Positions 49,701 to 58,700 of a stretch of DNA of 64,000 bases are shown one piece after another. Both the position numbers and the translations under genes were made by a program. Under the pieces are notes generated by a model, which did no database searches, was not told where the DNA came from, and was given only the letters and a program-made list of their open reading frames with translations. Each line of letters begins with the position of its first letter. The first letter of the stretch is position 1. Location: assembly GCF_030936135.1 (NCBI RefSeq), contig NC_082637.1, forward strand, positions 46,031,821 through 46,095,820, written 5' to 3'. Source of the stretch: Gavia stellata (lineage: Eukaryota > Chordata > Aves > Gaviiformes > Gaviidae).

Positions 49701-52700
49701 TCTTCTTCCTCTTCATTTCCACTCTCTGTCTCCTCACAACTTGGTTTAAAATCCTCATTATCTCCAGAAATAACTTCCTCAATTATACAGTCTGAATCTT
49801 CATGGGCAATTCCCAAATGACTTACATCATCAGCCAGTTCTTCTTCTGTGAAGCTTTCTGAGCCATCACACAGTTTTGAAGGATCAATTCTACGTGCCTG
49901 GGGCGTACCTGTAGTTTCATTTATGCATTCTTCCACTACGTCTATGTTTGTTCTACCATCCAAGTTTTGCAACTCAGAACTTTCATGCTCTACAGCATCT
50001 TTTCCATGGTCCAGCATTTGGGATTTCTCCTCACTGGCATTTGGAGAGGATTTTTTGCTCAATTTTGCACTTTTTTTGTGAGGCAAGGCAAAATACTTGT
50101 AAGTTGCTCTTAGGCAGTGAAGGATATACTCATATACTAGCTGGCTGTTCAGGGTTCTTGCCACATTCCTTTTGACTGAATATGGGTCTAGTAGAAAGAA
50201 GAAGTGAGCCAGCAGTGCAGGAGTTAACTTTTTTAAAAAAAATACACTGACATCCTTACAAAGTTTGAATATGCTACTGTTAGTTACTCTAAAACATTGT
50301 GTAGGGACATATGATTATGAATTGTGCTGAAGACAATTTTTAAGTCCTCTTAATTACGTTTGATAATGTTGAAAAAAATACCCAAGAGAAATATTACTTA
50401 AATTGATTTTTTTCACAACATACTGTACTATATTATTGGGAATCACAGTCCAATATTGAAAAATTCTAAGTTATTACACACGATGTCAATAGCAAGACAG
50501 GACCCTAGAAAAATCAAAGTAACAGTTCTTTGAGGTTTGTCGATATATATACCTTCCACAGCAATGCGCTTTTTAGGCCAGTCCTTTGATTCACGAGACA
50601 CTGTTTCTTTGAGTCGTATGCTAATAACCAAATCAGCCATATTGAACTCCAAGGCATAGAAACGAAGCAGTTCTACCCAGAGCTGAGCAGCAGGTGCTGA
50701 ACGCTGCTGTCCTGAACAAAATACTAAGGGAACCTGTCAATTACAGAAGAAAAGCTTAAATAATATTTAATGCACATGTGTTTAGCTGTTACCCATCCTT
50801 GTATTTCATCTGTAATGTAGTAATACAAAATTCATAGCTGCTTCTATACTCCTGCAGTCGCAATAAAAACTGCAATTAAAAAATTGGAAGAGATAGTATA
50901 AACTCAGATTATAAAACTTCAAAATGAAAGACTGAAGCAATGGTAAAGAATAGCATCAATTATTAATAATTGCTTATTTAAGTGTTTATGCCATAATTTA
51001 TACATTTCCAAAACAATATTACATCTAATCTAATTAGACAGAATGGATTATATAGCCTATTTTTTAGCAAAGTGTAAGCTGTATTGTTAACTGTCATTAC
51101 ATGCAATCATATAGTGATACTGTTTCTTGCAAAGTTGTTATAAAATAAATAGTTTGTTAAGAATAGTTCAAAGCTAAGAGGAAATATTTTCCATATGTTT
51201 AACCTAATTCTGAGATAAAATTGCTTCAACACTATAAACTATATTCTCCCCTGACAGATTAAAAACCCAGGTCTTATCAAAGAGTTTGAAATAACACCTG
51301 GTTTTCTGCTAGCTTCTTAGCACCAAGAGGTAAGCTTAGTAAGCATGGTATCAAGCAGTCACGCAATCTCTTAGATCAGCTCGTGGTTTTGCAACATGAA
51401 CACAAAACAAAAATAGAAGATGGTTCTTTTTCAAGAACAGCAATGACTGCTAGACTACTACAGAAGTAAATTAAATGGTTCAGACCTTGCCCCTTCTAGG
51501 GGAAGTTTCTTGTGGCAAATCAGAATCATCAGTGGGGTTATGCTCCCAAACCACAGCATCATTCTCAACTTCTTTCAGGTGAAAATTAGTTAGTTTGTTT
51601 AATGAGAATCCTCCAACCTAAAGGAAACAGAAAAAGAAACATACAGCTAAACATCACGTGAACTTTAAATCTTCCCTCACCATGGTAGTAAGCCAAAATA
51701 AAACAGAACAAAGTTTAAAAATAGCTGTTCCAGGCCTAGAATATGCCCCAATCTGCTTCCCTCTGCCCATATACTTCTCTACAAAAAGCTCTCAAGAGTT
51801 CAGTGCTTTTGGAAGGGTATCCATACGTCATAGAACCTTGTCTTTACACATTACACAAGCATAAATGTATATTTCCTAATTATATTGCCATATACTACAG
51901 GACTTTTCTCTCATTCAGTGCAGAGAATGCAGAAGCTTTCGGAATGAATCAGTCATCTACTGAAAGAAACTGTTAACTTTAAGAGCCATATAATTGGTCT
52001 GGAAACTGGAACATGCACACTATTGTAGAAGAGTGTAAGAATGAGTATCATGAATATGAGACCTAAACGGTGTCCTGGAGAACTGGATTCCTGCCATAAT
52101 ACAACTCCTGATATTAAGATGCATTTCAGCTTCTAAACCCAAGAAATACATGCTCTAAACCCCTAGTCTGATCCCTCAGGCAGATATCACCCAACTGTGG
52201 TCTACATTTTGAAGAATTAGATGTGAAAATCCAAGACATTGTTTTGGAATGTAGCTATGTGAATTCAGAGTTCTCAAGAGTCTGGAAGAAAGGCTGAAAA
52301 AATGAGGAAGTAGGTTGTTATGAAGTGCATTATTCAATGCCCAGCTCTCCCTACTCAGAAAAGGGGCAACAGAGCACTTAATTCAGTGACTAGGATTGTG
52401 AATTGTATGCTTGGCTGTAAGGATGCAAAGGTTAGATGTAGTCTGGCTGAATTCACATTCTTTCTGTATTCTTGCAGAAATGGCTGACTTATGGCTTGTT
52501 CAGAATAGCAAGAAGCTGACAGGTTACACGCCATGACAAGTGATTGGTCCTCTCATTCATACTGTTCAGTGTATTAATACACATACCCATGATCCCAAAT
52601 AGACAGGTAGAAAAGGCTCTTTCCTCTGTTGTAGAAAAAAAATAACCATTAAAGCGAACACATAAGGTGACAAGCCTCCCTCTTCAGGACGATCAACACA

Positions 52701-55700
52701 GCACAACTGTAAAAATAAATTATGCAGTCATTAAAGTTTCAAGTGATAACATGAAAATTATTATTTTAATTACTGTTCAGAAGTCTGTCACATTAAATAC
52801 TGACAGAAGCTCAGACATCTTTGACCTCTTGTGAGATGGACTTTGTTCTCAAGGCCTGCATATTTACTGGAGTCATGTTATTACCACAATATTTTCAGTG
52901 TAAGAGCCATAGGATGCAGACTGGCAAAACAGACAGCACAGAGCACATCTGCAGAAGTGATGACTCATTTTACATGGATATAGTAGAAGTCAGAAGTTTT
53001 TCAATGTTTTTCTTAAATCATATTTAAATTGCAGGTGCACAAACTTTTGGAACAAGTTACTTTAATTCAAAAGGAAGTTTTCATCTACATATGGAAACAA
53101 GCAGCTTTTTGTTTCATTTTTTTCATGGTGGATTAAGTTTATGGAAAACTGGTAATTCCATTTCATATACATTCCTCTGACTTGTTTGGTAACAGAGCAG
53201 GATACTTACAGTCTCCATGCCACTGGCTGAAGCTTAAAATTCCAGTTTTGAAATTTAGTGCAACATTATAACACACAAATGATAGTTATATAATTTACAA
53301 AATTTACAATTTATAAAAAAATTAAATACCCTTTTTCCAACTCTTTTTCTGAAGACAGTTTCAACAACTGTTTTCTAAACCACACCTACAGTCTTACCAG
53401 CGTAATATCAATGTTCATCCAATATTTATTCACAGATGGGAGAACACAAACGACTCTTACCTTTGCCCAGTACCTGAAGGCAATCACTAAAGGTACTACA
53501 GTAGGTTCCAGCTTTCCAAGTGTAGCCAAATGGTTTGTTGTCAGACAAGCATTCTCATTCCCTGCACTCACTTTACAAATAAGGCCACTAAAAAGCAAAA
53601 AGAAACAAAGTAAAAGATCTTGGAGGTTTTGTAAGAACAGCCATAGGTCAGATGACATCTCACAAAACAGTGTAGCAGAAGGCTGTAGGGAAAGACTAAA
53701 CAGCCTCTCAAAGACACCCTATGTAGATTAAAAGAAGCATGGAAAACCAATTTGATTTATGGTTAGGTTGAAAATATATGCCTTATAATTTTCTGTAAAA
53801 GTGTTTTCAAATACAATTCAAATTGGAGTCTTTGTTTCTAATGATAGTAATTCACTGAACTAAAAAAAAATTACAGTACTGATTTTCTTCATGAACCAAA
53901 ACCATCTTCCCCTACCACACCCATTAGAAAACAGTTTCTATGCTGTTTCCACAGCACAAGAAAGATTCTCAAACAGTGAAAGATCAAGGTAGCAGCAAAT
54001 AACTGGTAATATTTCTGTATCAGTAGCTGTTTGTAGAATGTTTCATGAATCTTAAGTGATATCCATTAAATGGGCAAAATAAAATGTATTTCACTTGTTC
54101 TCAAAATACTACTGAAGCTAAGCAAGCTGATCTTGCCCTTACAGAAACCCATAATTTAATATGCTATCTACATTACCTATAAGGAAGGAAAGTTTCTGCT
54201 TAAGCAGTTATTCCAAATGGAAGGGTAAGGGTACATGCTGGAAGCCATAATGGTTGAAGGGATTGGGAAATACACAGCTGACGACAGAACAACCCTTACC
54301 CTCTTATTCTAGGCTAGGAATGACTTGCCCATGAGTGTTAGTTTGTGTTTCAAGATCCATGGAACTGTAATAATTTAGTACAGAAACGTCATTTTTCAGA
54401 TGTTGGTATAATAATTTACATTGCTATATACTACTAGAACACACAAAGTGATAACCGAGACCTTTGCTTTTCTCTGCACACCACCACTGGTATTCTAGCA
54501 TGGAAATCTGCATCAACTTCCGTGAAAGATTCTAGGGGGGAGAAAGAAAAAGAAGCCATGTTAAGCATGGTGTTGACAAAAAATATGTTGAACTGGATGC
54601 AACTAGAGGAGTACAGCTAGAATCTCAACTTGTTAATAAAATGACTAATTTTGACACAAATAACTCAGTACATCTGATAGATTAACCCTGTCACTCTTTT
54701 AAAGCAAGTTTTTCATACACGATGGGAAAGAGTATGTTCTATAGTCTATGATAAGCACTGTAAGAAAATACTCAAGAAAAAAGTAACTTTTCAAAATTCA
54801 TATACACATTAGGTATAATCAAGCAGGTATATTTTGGTTAAGTGCTGGCTTCAGTAATCCAGGCATCCAGACAGACCAATGACATCTGTAAAACAAAGTT
54901 AGTGCGAAAGATGAAAAAACCAGAGCATTATGTCAGTACTAGACAGAAAGAAAATATCCAAGTTTATTTTCCCTGGTAATCTAGAAATACTCTGTGTAAG
55001 TATAGAACAGGCTTACTGACAGGATGTAATGTCTTCTTGCTATGCTTTTTTTTTTCTCTTATTCTTTATATAGGTTTCCAAATACCATTTAGCTACATTT
55101 TTGTCTTAACACTAGAAAAGTACAGACGCCACTGCAGTCCTTTGTCCAAGTGGAGTTTATTGATCCAAACTGAGCTTAATTTTTGATGCCTCACTGCTTT
55201 ACTGGTAGAGAGGAAACTATGAAACAATTCTAGATACCCAACTCAAAAATTCTGAAATGACAAGGTTTTCTTGATGTTACCTAGCCATTTGGATACCTGA
55301 CTTCTTTGAAGAACATCTTGTTTTTGCCACTGGGGTACCTCAAACACCTAATGCTCTGTCCCTGTATCTTCTGACTGACAGAAAAAGGCTTTGCACAAGA
55401 CGTTAATGCAAATATTGCTTGCTTTCAAAACAACTTAGAGATCCTAAGTTCTTATGGGATCTGGGTCTTCATTCCTGCAGTCTGGTTGAACAATAACCCC
55501 ATTCTCAAAGACTGTAATGGTCATTTGACCAGACAAGAAGATGCACATACAATGGAGGGTAGGGGTGGCAATGAGAAAAAACTAGGTCAGTAAATATATG
55601 CATGTTTAATATACATATTTGGAACCATACGGTTTGATTTCCCAACTGTGCTGGTTTTGACTGGGATAGAGTTAATTTTTTACATGTTAGCTTATATGGG

Positions 55701-58700
55701 ACTATGTTTTGGATTTATGCTGAAAACAGTGTTGGTAACACAGGGATGTTTTAGTCACTGCTGAGCAGTGCTTACACAGAGTCAAGGCCTTTTCTGCTTA
55801 TCACCCCACCACAGGAAGTTGGGAGGGGACTCAGCTGAGACAGCTGATCCTAACTGACCAAAGGGATATTCCATACCATGTAACATAAAGCTGGGGGAAG
55901 AAGAAGGAAGGGGGGACATTCAGAGTTACGGCGTTTGTCTTCCCAAGTAACCGTTACATGTGATGGAGCCCTGCTTTCCTGGAGATGGCTGAACAAGGTG
56001 GCTGCACACCTGCCTGCCAACGGGAAGTGGTGAATGAATCCCTTATTTTGCTTTGTTTACGTGCACGGCTTTTGCTTTACCTATTAAACTGTCTTATCTC
56101 AATCCACAGGTTTTCTCATTTTTACTCTTCCAATGCTCTCCCCCATCCCACTGAGGGGGAAGTGAGCAAGTGGCTGTATGGTGCTTAGTTGCCGGCTGGG
56201 GTTAAACCACAACCCCACCTGTGGGCATAAAGCAAGGCAATGTAACAGACAGGATGTGTGGCCTATTAGATATGCCTTAAACAAGCCGTTTTTGCAAGTC
56301 AGTGGGAAAAAGGGAAGTGGCATCCTTTGCGGAGGCAGGGCGGTGTCATCTCCTACCTTAACTCCCCCATTTTGACTGGAGACGCATGCGCAAGGAAAAG
56401 GCCACATCGCGGTCACAACTGTAGGAGGGGTAAATCGACCACCAGGACCTCCCACAGCCCCAGACTCATTTCGAGAACATTCCAAGTACTCAAAAGGTAC
56501 TCATTTCTAGAACGTTCCAAGTACTCCAAGCAAATAGTGCGCCTGCACGTCAAGACGCTGCCTGAAGGGAGGATCCCGGGAAGAAAGAGACTATTAAAGA
56601 TGCCAGGACAGACTGGGCGACGGCACCCCACCATCCAGGAACCACGAACCAGACACTATGCAGGATAAGATGTCACTGGAATCTAGGGTGGTGATATCTC
56701 TTCTATCTTTTGTTTTCTCTTGTTTACTTTTCTTTCTCATTTGCTTTACCCATCATTTGGGAATTATCTAACTATCGAGGTAGTCCGGGATATTCTATCA
56801 CTTTTGTCTGCAACCAATAAAGGATTTCCATTGAACCTCCCGGTCACTTGGTGTTAAGCTCACCTTTCTTTATTTGTCCACGCGGGATCATGAAACCTTA
56901 ACGCAACTTGTCCTTTAACCCAGGGTTTTAGGACTCAGGTTGTGACAGGCAAGAAAGTAATAAAGCTACTTTTTGCAATCTGTGTTTAAAAGGACAGAGT
57001 TTCCTTCCTATCTTCTCATTTTTTGCCTACATATACTCAAATTGATTTGAGTAAGTACATTTTTTTTTTTTAAGATCTAAAACTTTACTTGCCTGGACTA
57101 GTGCATAGAGTTGTATTCATTACCTGAAAAAAGCATGTGTCTGTATGCAGTCATTTGTACATGGCCTCACGGCACTAACAGGCATGTGCACACAATTGTA
57201 AGAAGAGACCACAATCTGAAGTATGTTGCCAAGTTTCTGATCACATGTTAGAAGAGCTCAGGCTACTTTTGGTACTATACATAGCTAACAGAGCAGACTG
57301 GGCACAGAAAGCTAGCACAGTCTACCTTAAGTTTAATGACATCTTCACTTACCATGTAGAAGAAAACCTCTCACTAGGAATTTCTCATATCAACACAAAT
57401 AATGGGACTTCAATAGTCACAAAACTGAAAACCAAACCAAAGTTAGTTCTCCCAATGTATTATTTCCTGAAATATTTTTCAGTCTCACATCTTTCTAAAA
57501 GTTCACTGTTCAACAGAGGTGGAATTCAACAATACTAAGCAGTAACAATTTAAAAAATTGTTGCCTTCTCAATTTTGTTCTTACCACTGTTCTGGAGACT
57601 TTCTTGCACAAGTAGGAGAACATCTGGTTGAGTCATCTGTCAATAAAAGTAATAAAACTGTTTTCATAGCTGTCAAAATGGTGATTTCCCACAACTCAAA
57701 AAAATTTTAAAACATCATCCCTAGGCCATTTCTGTTTTTCTTCCAAAGAGGGCACCAAGAAGGAAACAAAATAATGGCAACTGAGAAAAAAAACGCTCCT
57801 AGCCCTTGGTTATTGCTAAATTGTATCAAAAGGAACATGAACTCCGCTTATTTTGAAGAAAAAAAATCCTGGAGTAATTGTAAGTAAAGCTATTTTTATC
57901 TCTATCAAAGACTTGGTTGTGGAAAAAACACACCAACAGAAATACTATTTCAGTGTGCCTAAATATGATTGCCTTCTGACATAGTGGATCTACCTCACAA
58001 AGATTGGAATCACAGCTTTTTAAAATTATATACACTTTATGAACTTGAATCATTCTTCTTCCCTACAACATTTTCATCTTTGTTTCCTAGAGGAAATGCT
58101 AAATTTTAACTATGAGACTGCCAAATCCACTACAGCAGGAATAAGTTTAAATATGGAACCAAAAGCTTTTCATAGTCCTTAATTTCTGTTCAATGTTCAA
58201 GCACAAAGATGTGTAGAAACAACTAGCGTGACGACTCAAGACTTTAAATTACTTCACATTTAAATGATGTAAGATGGTTTCATGGCTCAAAAATAACCTA
58301 GCAATCAAAAAATCTGATGTGCCTGTATCAGTACAGAAACAAGATCATGGAAGTGCCATGTAACCCAGCTGTAACAGAAGATAAATAACGATCTGTCTCA
58401 TAGGACTGCTAGAAGTACAGATGCTTTAAGTATTTTCAGTTTTTCAGAAGGAAGATTTGATAAAACAGAAAGTTGTATTATACTGCCTGACCATAACTGA
58501 CGTTTTTAAGACCATTTGAATGTGGTCACTCTGTTTTACCCAATGCATTTTCATAAAAAGTGCTACTACCACACTACAAGTTATAATAAACTATAAGCTA
58601 CATAAAGGTGCAAACATTCAAAACCGTTTAGACATACTTAATAAAATGGTCTTACTTACATTGGCAGGAAACTGGATATCTATGTTTATGTCCGAAGTTT

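Noticed and set aside
49170-50175. Several serine-rich plus-strand open frames
   Set aside because: They are mirror frames of the Glu/Asp-rich TUT7 linker exon (GAA/GAG read as TTC/CTC).
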